Origin: Sphingomonas aracearum
Lineage (GTDB): Bacteria; Pseudomonadota; Alphaproteobacteria; Sphingomonadales; Sphingomonadaceae
NCBI RefSeq assembly: GCF_003345355.1
Contig: NZ_QQNB01000001.1
Span: 992,001 to 1,056,000 of the forward strand
Length of the DNA: 64,000 nucleotides
Reading direction: 5' to 3'
Shown: in pieces, positions 7,795-16,325 of the stretch
How the letters are laid out: every line of letters begins with the position of its first letter
How positions within the stretch are numbered: position 1 is the first letter of the stretch
Notes under the pieces: model-generated
The model's input: the letters and a program-made list of their open reading frames with translations, nothing else
Database searches by the model: none
What the model was told of the DNA's origin: nothing
Position numbers and translations under genes: made by a program

Positions 7795-9618
7795 CTACTC
7801 CACCGTCACCGACTTGGCGAGATTGCGCGGCTGGTCGACATCCGTGCCCTTGGCCACGGCGACGTGATAGGCCAGCAGCTGCACCGGCACCGCATAGACG
7901 AGCGGGGCGATCAGCGGATGGACCTTGGGCATGGTGATGGTCGCCAGGCAGTTCTCGCCGGCTGCCTGCACCCCGTCATAGTCGGAGATCAGGATCACCC
8001 TGCCGCCGCGCGCCTGCACTTCCTGCATGTTGCTGACGGTCTTGTCGAACAGCGGGCCGGAGGGCGCGATGACGATCACGGGCACCGCATCGTCGATCAG
8101 CGCGATCGGCCCGTGCTTCATCTCGCCGGCAGCATAGCCCTCGGCATGGATGTAGCTGATCTCCTTGAGCTTCAGCGCCCCTTCCAGCGCCAGCGGATAG
8201 TCGGTGCCGCGGCCGAGATAGAGCACGTCGCGGGCTGCCGCGACGCTGTGCGCCATCGCCTCGATCGATTCGTCATAGGCAAGCGCGCCGTTCAGCGCGG
8301 CCGGCGCCTCGGCGAGGTGCCGCACGATCGACTTCTCGTCGGCCGGGGTCAGCCTGCCCTTGGCCCGCGCGAGATTGGCGGCCAGCGCGGCGAGCACGGC
8401 GAGCTGGCAGGTAAAGGCCTTGGTGGAGGCCACGCCGATCTCCGGCCCGGCATGCGTCGGCAGCAGCAGGTCCGCCTCGCGCGCCATGGTGCTCGTCGGC
8501 ACGTTGACGACGGCGGCGATCTTCTGCCCTTCGGACTTGGCGTGGCGCAGGGCCGCCAGCGTGTCGGCGGTTTCGCCCGACTGGCTGATGACGATCATCA
8601 GACCGCCCTCCTCCATCACCGGGGCGCGGTAGCGGAACTCACTGGCGACATCGAGATCGACGGGCACGCGCGCGAACTGCTCGAACCAGTATTTCGCGAC
8701 CATGCCGGCATAAAAGCTGGTGCCGCACGCCACGATCGTCACGCGGCGGATCGCCGACAGGTCGAAGTCCGGGATCGGCAGCGTGACCCGCTCCTCCATC
8801 CGCTGGAGGTACGAACGCAAGGTCTGGGCGACGACGATCGGCTGCTCGTAGATCTCCTTGAGCATGTAGTGGCGATGATTGCCCTTGGAGACGAGCTCGC
8901 CCGTCACGCCGGAGATCGTCACGGGGCGCTCGACGGGATTGTTCTCGCGGTCGAAGATCTGCGCGCCCTCGCGGGTGATGACCACCCAGTCGCCTTCCTC
9001 GAGATAGGCGATGCGCTGCGTCAAGGCGGCGAGCGCCAGCGCGTCGGAACCGAGATAGGTTTCGCCATCGCCGTAACCGACGACCAGCGGCGAGCCGAGC
9101 CGCGCGCCGACCAGCAGGTCCGGATGCTGGCGGAACAGGATCGCGAGCGCAAAAGCGCCGTGCAGGCGGGGCAGCACCTCGCGCACGGCATCGGCCGGCG
9201 CCATGCCCGCTTCCACCTTCTCGCTGACGAGATGCGCGACGACCTCGGTATCGGTTTCGCTTTCCAGCGTGCGGCCGCGTGCGGTGAGTTCGTCGCGCAG
9301 CGGCTTGAAGTTCTCGATGATGCCGTTGTGCACCAGCGCCACTTCGCCCGTCGCATGCGGGTGCGCGTTGTTGGTGGTGGGGCCGCCATGCGTCGCCCAG
9401 CGCGTGTGCGCGATGCCGGTCGATCCGGGCAGCGGATCGCCCTGCAGCACCTCCGCGAGGTGGATCAGCTTGCCCGACGCGCGCCGACGCTCGATCCGGC
9501 CGTCCACCGCGGTGGCGATGCCCGCCGAGTCATAGCCGCGATATTCCAGCCGCTTGAGGCCATCGAGCAGCCGATCCGCCACCGGCGTCGCGCCGACGAT
9601 GCCAACAATTCCACACAT
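7795..9618 (-). CDS. glmS: Glutamine--fructose-6-phosphate aminotransferase (isomerizing)
   Basis: A 607-residue GlmS, the first enzyme of UDP-GlcNAc synthesis, which makes glucosamine-6-phosphate from fructose-6-phosphate and glutamine in the cytoplasm. The N-terminal glutaminase domain starts with the nucleophile Cys2 (MCGIVGIVG) and contains HTRWATHG. Two SIS sugar-isomerase domains follow (CGTSFYAG, ISQSGETADTLAALR, LGRGTDYPLALEGALKLKEISYIHAE). It ends with the usual DQPRNLAKSVTVE. Length and motifs are normal. It is the last gene of a glmU - secreted protein - glmS operon. Confidence 0.97.
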   Translation of the reverse strand: MCGIVGIVGATPVADRLLDGLKRLEYRGYDSAGIATAVDGRIERRRASGKLIHLAEVLQGDPLPGSTGIAHTRWATHGGPTTNNAHPHATGEVALVHNGIIENFKPLRDELTARGRTLESETDTEVVAHLVSEKVEAGMAPADAVREVLPRLHGAFALAILFRQHPDLLVGARLGSPLVVGYGDGETYLGSDALALAALTQRIAYLEEGDWVVITREGAQIFDRENNPVERPVTISGVTGELVSKGNHRHYMLKEIYEQPIVVAQTLRSYLQRMEERVTLPIPDFDLSAIRRVTIVACGTSFYAGMVAKYWFEQFARVPVDLDVASEFRYRAPVMEEGGLMIVISQSGETADTLAALRHAKSEGQKIAAVVNVPTSTMAREADLLLPTHAGPEIGVASTKAFTCQLAVLAALAANLARAKGRLTPADEKSIVRHLAEAPAALNGALAYDESIEAMAHSVAAARDVLYLGRGTDYPLALEGALKLKEISYIHAEGYAAGEMKHGPIALIDDAVPVIVIAPSGPLFDKTVSNMQEVQARGGRVILISDYDGVQAAGENCLATITMPKVHPLIAPLVYAVPVQLLAYHVAVAKGTDVDQPRNLAKSVTVE

Positions 9619-9633
9619 GTGCTTTGCGTCCGA

Positions 9634-10056
9634 TCACTGGAGAATGCGGATCTGGTCGGCGGTGGCGACTTCGATCCGCGTCTGAAAGGTCTGCGTGCCA
9701 TCCCGGCGGGGGAAGGCGACGCGCTGGGCGGCGCCGGTCACGCGGATGCGCTTGCCCGTCAGCATGTCCGCGGGATGCCCGCCGAGCTGCTTCGTCAGCG
9801 CGTTCACCGCCTCGGCATGGAGCACCACGGTGAGGTTCGTCGCCGCGTGATAGTCGGCATCGGAGTTCAGATAAACGTCGTAGCCGCTTGCCCCGGTGGA
9901 GCCGACCTGAAACTCGAACGTGCCGCTCACCGGCCCGGCACCCGGCGCAGCAGCCGCCGCGACGGCTTGCGCCGGGGTCAGGGTCGCGCTCTGCGCGGCG
10001 ACGCCTTGCGGCGCGAGGCCCGCCAGGGCGAGGGAAACAGCAATGGTCAGCTTCAT
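9634..10056 (-). CDS. Secreted protein of unknown function between glmU and glmS
   Basis: A 140-residue protein with a clear signal peptide (MKLTIAVSLALAGLAPQGVAAQ). The mature part begins with an alanine-rich stretch and then a region rich in beta-strand-forming residues (GTFEFQVGSTGASGYDVYLNS, TGKRIRVTGAAQRVAF). This is reminiscent of small OB-fold-like periplasmic proteins, though I cannot assign a family. Its ATG overlaps the glmU stop by 4 bp (ATGA), and glmS starts 15 bp after its stop. It is therefore embedded in the amino-sugar operon. No function is claimed. Confidence 0.75.
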   Translation of the reverse strand: MKLTIAVSLALAGLAPQGVAAQSATLTPAQAVAAAAAPGAGPVSGTFEFQVGSTGASGYDVYLNSDADYHAATNLTVVLHAEAVNALTKQLGGHPADMLTGKRIRVTGAAQRVAFPRRDGTQTFQTRIEVATADQIRILQ

Positions 10057-11414
10057 TTCTTTTCCGCCTTCTTCGCCTGCATGTGTGCCCGAAACCGTGC
10101 CGCCCAGCCGGGCTTGATCACCGACTCAGGGCGGACCAGCACCAACGCGTCGCCTTGCACGTCGCGGGTGACGACCGATCCGGCGGCGACGATGGCACCG
10201 TCGCCGATCGTGACCGGAGCCACCAGCGCGCTGTTGCTTCCAACAAAAGCGCCCTGACCGATCGATGTCCGGTGCTTGAAAAAACCGTCATAATTGCAGG
10301 TGATGGTGCCCGCGCCGATGTTCGCGCCCGCGCCGATGCTGGCATCGCCCAGATAGGTCAGGTGGTTCGCCTTGGCGCCCGCGCCCAGCGTCGCGTTTTT
10401 CAGCTCCACGAAATTGCCGACATGGCTTTCGGGCGCCAGCACCGCGCCGGGACGCAGCCGCGCGAACGGCCCGACGGTCGCCCCCTCGCCCACCGTTGCG
10501 CCCTCAACATGGCTGAAGGCGCGGATCGCCACCTTGTTGCCGATCGTCACGCCGGGCCCGAAGAACACGTTGGGTTCAATCGTCACGTCGCGCCCGATCC
10601 GCGTGTCGTGCGCGAACCACACGGTGTGCGGCGCGATCAGGGTCGCCCCGGCGGCCATCGCCTCGGCGCGACGACGCTGCTGCCAGACCTCCTCCACCAT
10701 CGCCCGTTCGGCCCGGCTGTTGACCCCGGCGACCTCGTCCGCCTCCGTCTCGATCACCCTGGCCCAGCGCCCCTCGGCGATCGCGAGCAGGACGATGTCC
10801 GGCAGGTAATATTCGCCGGCCGCATTGTCGTTGCCGACCTGCTCCAGAAGGCGCCACAGGTCCGCGGCGCGCACCGCCATCAGGCCGGAATTGCAGAGGT
10901 CCACGGCGCGCTCCTCGGGGGTTGCGTCCTTGAACTCCACCATCTTGGCGATGCGGCCGTCCGATCCGGCGACGATCCGGCCATAGGCGGCGGGGTCGGC
11001 CGGGCGGAAGCCGAGCACCACCGCGCTGGGCGTGCCGTCTTCGTGCAGGGCCTCCAGCATGCGGCGCATGGTTTCGGGCCGCACCAGCGGCACGTCGCCG
11101 TAAAGGACCAGCACGTCGCCGTCGAAATCCGCCAGTGCGGCCTTCGCCTGGAGAACGGCATGGCCGGTGCCGAGCTGCTCGGCCTGCAGCGCGGTGGCCG
11201 CGCCCACCGGCGCCACCGCCGCCTCCACCTGCTCCCGCCCGGCGCCGGTCACCACCACCGTGCGCGCCGGCTCCAGCGCGCTCACCGCGTCGATCAGGTG
11301 AAGCAACATCGGCCGCCCCGCGATCGGATGCAGCACCTTGTGCAGGTCGGACTTCATGCGGGTGCCCTTGCCGGCGGCAAGGATCACGGCGGCGACGGGA
11401 GACGGCGTCTGCAT
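10053..11414 (-). CDS. glmU: Bifunctional GlmU (GlcN-1-P acetyltransferase / GlcNAc-1-P uridylyltransferase)
   Basis: A 453-residue bifunctional enzyme that makes UDP-GlcNAc for peptidoglycan and LPS. The N-terminal pyrophosphorylase domain has AVILAAGKGTRMKS near residues 8-21, LYGDVPL and the later NSG motif. The C-terminal left-handed beta-helix carries many hexapeptide repeats (VTIGNKVAIRAFSHVEGATV, GAGANIGAGTITCNYDG) with the acetyltransferase active-site region. The frame is open to 11642; the ATG at 11414 gives the normal N-terminus. It heads the operon with the secreted protein and glmS, and is divergent from gph with a 61-bp shared promoter region. Confidence 0.97.
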   Translation of the reverse strand: MQTPSPVAAVILAAGKGTRMKSDLHKVLHPIAGRPMLLHLIDAVSALEPARTVVVTGAGREQVEAAVAPVGAATALQAEQLGTGHAVLQAKAALADFDGDVLVLYGDVPLVRPETMRRMLEALHEDGTPSAVVLGFRPADPAAYGRIVAGSDGRIAKMVEFKDATPEERAVDLCNSGLMAVRAADLWRLLEQVGNDNAAGEYYLPDIVLLAIAEGRWARVIETEADEVAGVNSRAERAMVEEVWQQRRRAEAMAAGATLIAPHTVWFAHDTRIGRDVTIEPNVFFGPGVTIGNKVAIRAFSHVEGATVGEGATVGPFARLRPGAVLAPESHVGNFVELKNATLGAGAKANHLTYLGDASIGAGANIGAGTITCNYDGFFKHRTSIGQGAFVGSNSALVAPVTIGDGAIVAAGSVVTRDVQGDALVLVRPESVIKPGWAARFRAHMQAKKAEKK

Positions 11415-11475
11415 GGCCCGCGCTAGTGACACGATAATCTTGCCATTGCCATACCGATGCTGTCTGTGCGCGGCG

Positions 11476-12138
11476 ATGCGCGCCCCGCCTTTCTCCATCG
11501 TCGGCTTCGACCTCGACGGCACGCTGGTCGATACCGTGCCGGACCTTGCCGGCGCCGTGAACCATGTGCTGGCGCAGGCGGGACGCGCGCCGCTGGACGA
11601 GGACACCGTGCGCGGCCTGGTGGGCGGCGGCACGCGGCACATGCTCGAGCTGGCGCTGGCGAAGACCGGCGGCGCGGACGAGCTGCTGCTGGAACGGCTC
11701 CTGCCGGAGCTGCTGTCCTTCTACGAGGCGCACATCGCCGATGCTTCCCGCCCCTTTCCGGGCGCGGGCGAGGCGCTTCGGGCGTTGCGGGCCGAAGGCG
11801 TCCGGCTTGCCGTCGTCACGAACAAGATCGGCCGCCTGTCCCGCCGATTGCTCGAGGCGGTCGACCTTCTGGACCTGGTCGACACGGTGATCGGCGGGGA
11901 CGAGGTGGAGCGCCAGAAGCCGGACTCCGCCCCGCTGACCGCCATGGTCGAGCGGCTGGGCGGCGGACGGGCGGCATTCGTCGGCGATTCGATCTACGAC
12001 ATGGCGGCGGCGCGCGCGGCAGCGCTGCCGGCGGTGGCGGTCTCGTTTGGCTACCGGGACCGTCCCGCGGAAGCGCTGGGCGCAGACGCCCTGATCGACA
12101 GCTTTGCCGAGCTGTTGCCGGCGTTGGAGAAACTATGA
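11476..12138 (+). CDS. gph: HAD-family phosphatase, phosphoglycolate phosphatase type
   Basis: A 220-residue HAD hydrolase. Motif I is FDLDGTLVDT with the nucleophile aspartate, motif II is VVTNK, the motif III lysine lies in ERQKPDSAPL, and motif IV is VGDSIYD. Length and cap domain fit Gph, which removes 2-phosphoglycolate; other HAD substrates are possible. The upstream frame is open, but ATG 11476 gives the canonical start. The stop overlaps the next ATG (ATGA). Confidence 0.85.
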   Translation: MRAPPFSIVGFDLDGTLVDTVPDLAGAVNHVLAQAGRAPLDEDTVRGLVGGGTRHMLELALAKTGGADELLLERLLPELLSFYEAHIADASRPFPGAGEALRALRAEGVRLAVVTNKIGRLSRRLLEAVDLLDLVDTVIGGDEVERQKPDSAPLTAMVERLGGGRAAFVGDSIYDMAAARAAALPAVAVSFGYRDRPAEALGADALIDSFAELLPALEKL

Positions 12139-12515
12139 CGCGGCAACGCCTGTTCCAACTCGCTTTCTGGGCGGCGCTGATCGGCGCGTGCGTGATGGCG
12201 ACCCTGCCCAAGCCGCCGCACACGCCGCTGGATCCTTATGGCGACAAGGTGCAGCACATGGCCGCCTTCGCCGTGCTCGCCGCGCTGAGCGCCCTTGGCT
12301 ATTCCCGCACGCCGCTGATGCGGTTGGCCGAGCGATTGAGCTTTCTCGCCGCACTGATCGAACTGGTGCAGTCGATGCCGGTCCTGCATCGCGATTGCGA
12401 CATCCGGGACTGGATCGCCGACACGCTGGCGATCGGCGCGACCCTGCTGCTGGTCGCGCTGGCCCGCCGGCTCAGGGGCGGCGCCACTTGGTCCAGAGGT
12501 GACGCGCCAGCATGA
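12135..12515 (+). CDS. VanZ-like small membrane protein
   Basis: A 126-residue membrane protein with about three hydrophobic segments. The DPYGDKVQHMAAFAVLAAL segment is typical of VanZ-family proteins, as is DWIADTLAIGATLL near the C-terminus. VanZ-like proteins have mostly unknown roles at the cell envelope. Translation is coupled to gph by a 4-bp overlap. Its 3' end overlaps the convergent nucleotidyltransferase gene by 44 bp, so the ends of both transcripts are antisense to each other. Confidence 0.75.
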   Translation: MTRQRLFQLAFWAALIGACVMATLPKPPHTPLDPYGDKVQHMAAFAVLAALSALGYSRTPLMRLAERLSFLAALIELVQSMPVLHRDCDIRDWIADTLAIGATLLLVALARRLRGGATWSRGDAPA

Positions 12516-13479
12516 GCGGCGGCATGCGCAGCCAGTGCGAGCGAACGTAGAAACCAAGACGGGTGAGCGGACGCGTTTCCCGCCCCCAGCCATCGCGCGC
12601 GAGGAGCCGGCGCAGGTAAAGCCGGTCCGCCCCGCGCAGCGATCTGCCTTCGCCGCCATATAGCGCCCCTGCGAGGCGCAGCGCACGATCGACCTCACGC
12701 TGCAGCCCGTGCCGGCAGGCTCTCTCCGCCAGCCCGTCAGTCCCGAACTGGTGGACGAGGCAATGCACGTCCCACAGGTTGCGCAGGCCGCCGGCCAGGT
12801 CGCCATCCGCGAACAGATGCGCCGCGGCGTGGACCAGCATGTCGGCGGGCGACAGCATGCGCAGCCCGTCAGGCAGGGCGACACTGTCCGCCAGCAGCCC
12901 CTCGGCATCCGGCGAGGGCCGCGCCGTCAGCGGCAGGATCGTGTGGTGCACGTCGATCATCCGGTCCCGCTCGCGATGGATCAGCGGCGGCAGTTCGTGC
13001 ATCCACCGGCGGTAATAGGCGTCGTCATACGGGTCCGGCTTCAACCAGGACCAGCCGGCGGCGAGCAGTGCCTCCTCCACCTGCGGCAGGGCGTCGCGCG
13101 GCACGAGGATGTCGAGATCGCCGCACGACCGCCCTTCCCCTGCCCGGAGGCCGCCGGCCAGGAAGGCGGTGCCCTTCAGCAGCACAACCGGCACCCCGGT
13201 TGCAGCGAGTGCCCGGCGGGCCATTTCCGCCTCCCACAGCGCCTGACGCCGGTTCTGCGCGATGGAGGCGGCGGCATCGGCCAGCACGCGCGCCGCCGCT
13301 TGCGGCATCGGCTGGCCGGAAAGCCGCTTCGCCAGCGTGCCGATCAGCTGTTCCGCGCGGGCCATCGCCAGCAGCGCCGTCCACCCGTCACCGTCCAGGG
13401 CCGCCACGCTGGCCGGATCGCGCAACGCGCCCGCGAGCAGCCGGCCATCGCTCACGAGGCGGCTCAAGGGGCGGCTCAC
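12472..13479 (-). CDS. Nucleotidyltransferase-family protein (PF14907-like), HPr-rel-A neighbourhood
   Basis: A 335-residue member of the uncharacterised nucleotidyltransferase family (NTP_transf_5). The polymerase-beta-like core is visible as VVLLKGTAFLAGGL followed by GRSCGDLDILVPRD, with the paired aspartates expected to bind metal, and later RMIDVHH. The frame is open to GTG 13491, but GTG 13479 overlaps the stop of the kinase gene by 4 bp (GTGA), the coupling used throughout this operon. It is the last of four consecutive minus-strand genes with PqqD-like and HprK-like partners. Substrate unknown; a role in modifying a peptide or protein is a family-level guess. Confidence 0.82.
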   Translation of the reverse strand: MSRPLSRLVSDGRLLAGALRDPASVAALDGDGWTALLAMARAEQLIGTLAKRLSGQPMPQAAARVLADAAASIAQNRRQALWEAEMARRALAATGVPVVLLKGTAFLAGGLRAGEGRSCGDLDILVPRDALPQVEEALLAAGWSWLKPDPYDDAYYRRWMHELPPLIHRERDRMIDVHHTILPLTARPSPDAEGLLADSVALPDGLRMLSPADMLVHAAAHLFADGDLAGGLRNLWDVHCLVHQFGTDGLAERACRHGLQREVDRALRLAGALYGGEGRSLRGADRLYLRRLLARDGWGRETRPLTRLGFYVRSHWLRMPPLMLARHLWTKWRRP

Positions 13480-14336
13480 AGGGCCGCCCACAAGGCTTCC
13501 ACCTGCGCCAGCGCCGAGGCGGTATCGGGGTAATCGATGGCCCGCGCCGGAACCTCCTCCGCCAGGCGCCGGGCGGCGACGAAGCCGGGTTCGCCCAGCG
13601 CCACATAATTGGTCGACGCCTGGGTCAGCCGCACGAACACCTCGCTGCGCGCCAGCACCCGCTGCGCCGGCTCGAAGCCGAAGCGGGGGAACAGCAACAG
13701 CGCCGGGATCGCCGGCTCGCGCATCGCCGCAAGGGCGCGCGCGTCGGGCACCAGATGGCGGATGTCGCCCTTGGGCGTGTCCTTCAGCAACGGGCCGAAG
13801 CGGCCATCCGGCACCGCGCGCTCCACCTCGGCGATCGCCTCGTTCTTCAGGCTGACGAGCCGCGGAAAGGCGTGCACCCGTCCGCTTGCCGGATCGACAA
13901 GCGCGAACTCGTCGCCCATGAGGCGCCAGCCCCGCGCGGAAAGCAGCGCCCCAAGCGTCGACTTGCCCGCGCCGGAAATCCCGGTCATCAGCAAGGCCCG
14001 CCCTTCCCGCTCCACCGCCGAGGCATGGAGCAGCAGGTAGCGGCGCTGGCCCAGCGCCATCTGCAGGTTCATCGCCATCTCCGCCGCGAGCAGCCCCTGC
14101 GCCAGCGGCAGCGGCGCCGCGTCCGGGATCATGAAATCCCCGCCGATCATCACCGACGGGCGCAGAAAGCGACGCAGGGGACCCGGCGCGAAGAGACGGA
14201 CGGTGAAGTCCGGCACGCCATCGTCCGGCGCCGGATAGTCGCGGTAGAGCGCGCGCAGCGCGCGGATGGGCTCCGGCCGGTCGGAACCGATGCGAAAGCC
14301 CACCGGGCCGATGCGCAGGGCATGTGCGTGCCTCAC
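13476..14336 (-). CDS. HprK-related kinase A
   Basis: A 286-residue kinase related to HPr kinase/phosphorylase. The P-loop MTGISGAGKSTLGALL is followed by GWRLMGDEFALVDP, which corresponds to the acidic segment of HprK. The N-terminal half (residues 1-120) is divergent. There is no PTS gene nearby, so the target is unlikely to be HPr. The GTG start at 14336 overlaps the stop of the PqqD-like gene by 4 bp. The combination of kinase, PqqD-like protein and PF14907-type nucleotidyltransferase is what is called the HPr-rel-A system; its biochemical role is not established. Confidence 0.85.
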   Translation of the reverse strand: MRHAHALRIGPVGFRIGSDRPEPIRALRALYRDYPAPDDGVPDFTVRLFAPGPLRRFLRPSVMIGGDFMIPDAAPLPLAQGLLAAEMAMNLQMALGQRRYLLLHASAVEREGRALLMTGISGAGKSTLGALLSARGWRLMGDEFALVDPASGRVHAFPRLVSLKNEAIAEVERAVPDGRFGPLLKDTPKGDIRHLVPDARALAAMREPAIPALLLFPRFGFEPAQRVLARSEVFVRLTQASTNYVALGEPGFVAARRLAEEVPARAIDYPDTASALAQVEALWAAL

Positions 14337-14599
14337 CAGCGCTCCACCAGCCCTGCGTCCACCAGCTCCTCCAGCCGCGCCGTCAAGGCGGCGTCGTCGC
14401 GTTCCAGATCGAAGCGGGCGGCCAGCGCCGCGGCGAGCTCCGCCACCGTCCATTCGCCCTCGCCCATCGTGTCGAGCAGCTCCGGGGCAGGCGTGGACAG
14501 CAGGTGGGTGATGCCCGACGGGCGGTGATACAAGGCGGTGAACGCGTCCAACGGCGCGACCAGAAGATCCGCCCGCGGACCGGCGCGGAAGCGCGTCAC
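14333..14599 (-). CDS. PqqD-like peptide chaperone, HPr-rel-A system
   Basis: An 88-residue PqqD-fold protein: LLVAPLDAFTALYHRPSGIT (beta-strands), then PELLDTMGEGEWTVAELAAAL and a C-terminal winged-helix-like part (LEELVDAGLVERW). PqqD-like domains bind leader peptides and present them to modifying enzymes. The likely start is GTG 14599, just after the stop of the Tat-protein gene (14605). There is no ATG in a suitable place. It is coupled to the kinase by a GTGA overlap. Confidence 0.8.
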   Translation of the reverse strand: MTRFRAGPRADLLVAPLDAFTALYHRPSGITHLLSTPAPELLDTMGEGEWTVAELAAALAARFDLERDDAALTARLEELVDAGLVERW

Positions 14600-14604
14600 G
14601 GCGT

Positions 14605-15012
14605 TCAGCCGCGCGGCATCTGCAACGATGCGAAACAGGTGAAGCCGCTGGTGCCGGACTGCAGGTTGCGGATGTAGCTGATATACGCGCGGTTCTGCTC
14701 GTCGCTGTACGTGCCGGGCAGGCGTCCGCCCGAGATCGCGCTGCGCACTTCCTCGCCGGTATAGGCGCGTGCGGGCGGCGCAAACGCGCCCGGCGTGCCG
14801 GCGGCGACCACCTTGCCGTCCGCCGCGATATAGCTGCCCGCGCGACCGGGATCGGGCACGGGAACCTGGCAGGTCAGCACGGAGGCGTTGGTTTGCGCCA
14901 GGGCCGGGCGGATCGACAGCACCGCGCTGGCGCCCACCGCGCCCAGCATCAGCGCACGGCGGCGGGTGGTGCCTTCCGGCGAAGGGGCCTGGTCGCTCAT
15001 CTCGTCCGCCAT
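14605..15012 (-). CDS. Small Tat-exported protein at the head of the HPr-rel-A operon
   Basis: A 135-residue protein with a twin-arginine-like leader (TTRRRALMLGAVGASAVL, likely cleaved near RPALAQ). The mature part of about 95 residues has two cysteines (VLTCQVPVPDPGRAG and, near the end, GFTCFASLQMPRG), so a disulfide is possible. ATG 15012 is the first start; ATG 15000 is an alternative with GGACGAG upstream. It is the first gene of the operon with the PqqD-like, HprK-like and nucleotidyltransferase genes, which makes it a candidate substrate of that system. That role is inference; I do not recognise a named family. Confidence 0.65.
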   Translation of the reverse strand: MADEMSDQAPSPEGTTRRRALMLGAVGASAVLSIRPALAQTNASVLTCQVPVPDPGRAGSYIAADGKVVAAGTPGAFAPPARAYTGEEVRSAISGGRLPGTYSDEQNRAYISYIRNLQSGTSGFTCFASLQMPRG

Positions 15013-15094
15013 AGTCCCAAGCCCTTTCACAATCGTTTCCGGGAGGCAAGCGCACGCTGGCGACGCGTGGCACGTTTCGGTACAGCGGGCCGCC

Positions 15095-16309
15095 ATGCTG
15101 CCCGCCGCCACCCAGCGCACCTTCTCCGCCCTTGTCCTGGTTGCCGTGGCCGCGGGGGCGGTGGCGATGGTGACGCAGGACTGGGCGGCGTCGCTGATCA
15201 CCCTGGTGGGAGGCGTGGCGGCCGTGCTGCTCGGCATCGGCGCACCGGTTTCCCGCGAGGAACTGCCGGGCATGCTGGCCGGGGCGCCGGCCGCGCCGAT
15301 CGGCATGGACGAACTGATCGAAGCGGTGGGGCAGCCGATGCTGATCGTCGCCAACGGGCGGGTGCAGCACGCCAACCAGTCCGCCTGCGCGCTGCTGGGC
15401 CAGCATATCGTGGGCGAGGACGTGCGCCTCGCCATCCGTCACCCGGGCGCGGCGGAGCGGCTCGCCACGGGCGAGCCGTTCGACGGAACCGTCGATCTGG
15501 TCGGCCTGGGGGCGCTAGACCAGCGCTGGCAGATGAAGATCTCCACGGCCGCGGGCGGGCAGAAGATCGTGCACCTTGTCGACCAGACGGGAAGCTATGC
15601 CGCCGAGCGGATGCGCGTGGATTTCGTCGCCAATGCCAGCCACGAACTGCGCACGCCGCTGGCCTCGATCCTGGGCTATATCGAGACGCTGGAAGACGAG
15701 GCCGGCGACGAGCCTGCCCTGCGCCGCCGGTTCCTGAAGGTGATGTTCGATGAGGCACGCCGCATGCAGCGGCTGGTGGAGGACCTCATCTCGCTCAGCC
15801 GGATCGAGGCGGAGAAATATCGCCTACCGGACACGCCCGTGGACCTGCTGGACCTGACCAACGATGTGCATGCCGAACTCGCCCGCGCGGCGGACGGGCG
15901 TGGCGGCGACATCGTGACGGCGCTGGCCGACGACGTGCCCCCCGTTACCGGCGACCGGGCGCAGCTTTCGCAATTGCTGCACAACGTCATCGGCAATGCC
16001 CTGAAGTACGGCCGGCCGGGGACGCCGGTGACGGTGCGCCTCGGCCGCGACGGCCGCATGGTGCGCCTGTCGGTCAGCGACGAAAGCGACGGCATCGCCC
16101 CGGCTCACCTGCCGCGCCTGACCGAACGCTTCTACCGCGTGGATGCCGGGCGCAGCCGGGCGGCGGGGGGCACGGGCCTGGGCCTGGCCATCGTCAAGCA
16201 CATCGTGGAGCGCCATCGCGGCCGCCTGGACATCACCAGCGTGGTGGGCACCGGCACCACCATCACCGTGCTGTTGCCGCCACACGGGAGCGCTGTCACG
16301 AAAGCGTAA
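15095..16309 (+). CDS. phoR: Phosphate-regulon sensor histidine kinase
   Basis: A 404-residue PhoR that phosphorylates PhoB when phosphate is scarce. Two hydrophobic N-terminal segments (about residues 8-45) are followed by a PAS-like domain (near residues 70-170). The H box is NASHELRTPLASILGY and the N box LHNVIGNALKYG; G2 is GGTGLGLAIVKHIV. The G1 box reads VSDESDGIAP, where the first glycine of the usual DxGxG is serine (codon AGC at 16078-16080). The upstream frame is open, but ATG 15095 gives a normal N-terminus. It precedes pstS; the Pho box overlaps its last codons. Confidence 0.93.
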   Translation: MLPAATQRTFSALVLVAVAAGAVAMVTQDWAASLITLVGGVAAVLLGIGAPVSREELPGMLAGAPAAPIGMDELIEAVGQPMLIVANGRVQHANQSACALLGQHIVGEDVRLAIRHPGAAERLATGEPFDGTVDLVGLGALDQRWQMKISTAAGGQKIVHLVDQTGSYAAERMRVDFVANASHELRTPLASILGYIETLEDEAGDEPALRRRFLKVMFDEARRMQRLVEDLISLSRIEAEKYRLPDTPVDLLDLTNDVHAELARAADGRGGDIVTALADDVPPVTGDRAQLSQLLHNVIGNALKYGRPGTPVTVRLGRDGRMVRLSVSDESDGIAPAHLPRLTERFYRVDAGRSRAAGGTGLGLAIVKHIVERHRGRLDITSVVGTGTTITVLLPPHGSAVTKA

Positions 16310-16325
16310 CTGGAGTGTCACACAG
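16293..16325 (+). promoter_or_regulatory. Pho box upstream of pstS
   Basis: Three TGTCA-like half-sites are spaced exactly 11 bp apart: CTGTCAC (16293-16299), GCGTAAC (16304-16310) and GTGTCAC (16315-16321). The outer two fit the PhoB half-site CTGTCAT/C well. The array overlaps the end of phoR, and a TCTATA -10-like hexamer follows at 16341-16346. It lies about 45 bp upstream of pstS, as expected for PhoB activation of the pst genes. Confidence 0.75.

Noticed and set aside
12472..12515. Sequencing error causing the vanZ/nucleotidyltransferase overlap
   Set aside because: Both frames keep normal family ends, and short convergent overlaps are common in this compact genome.
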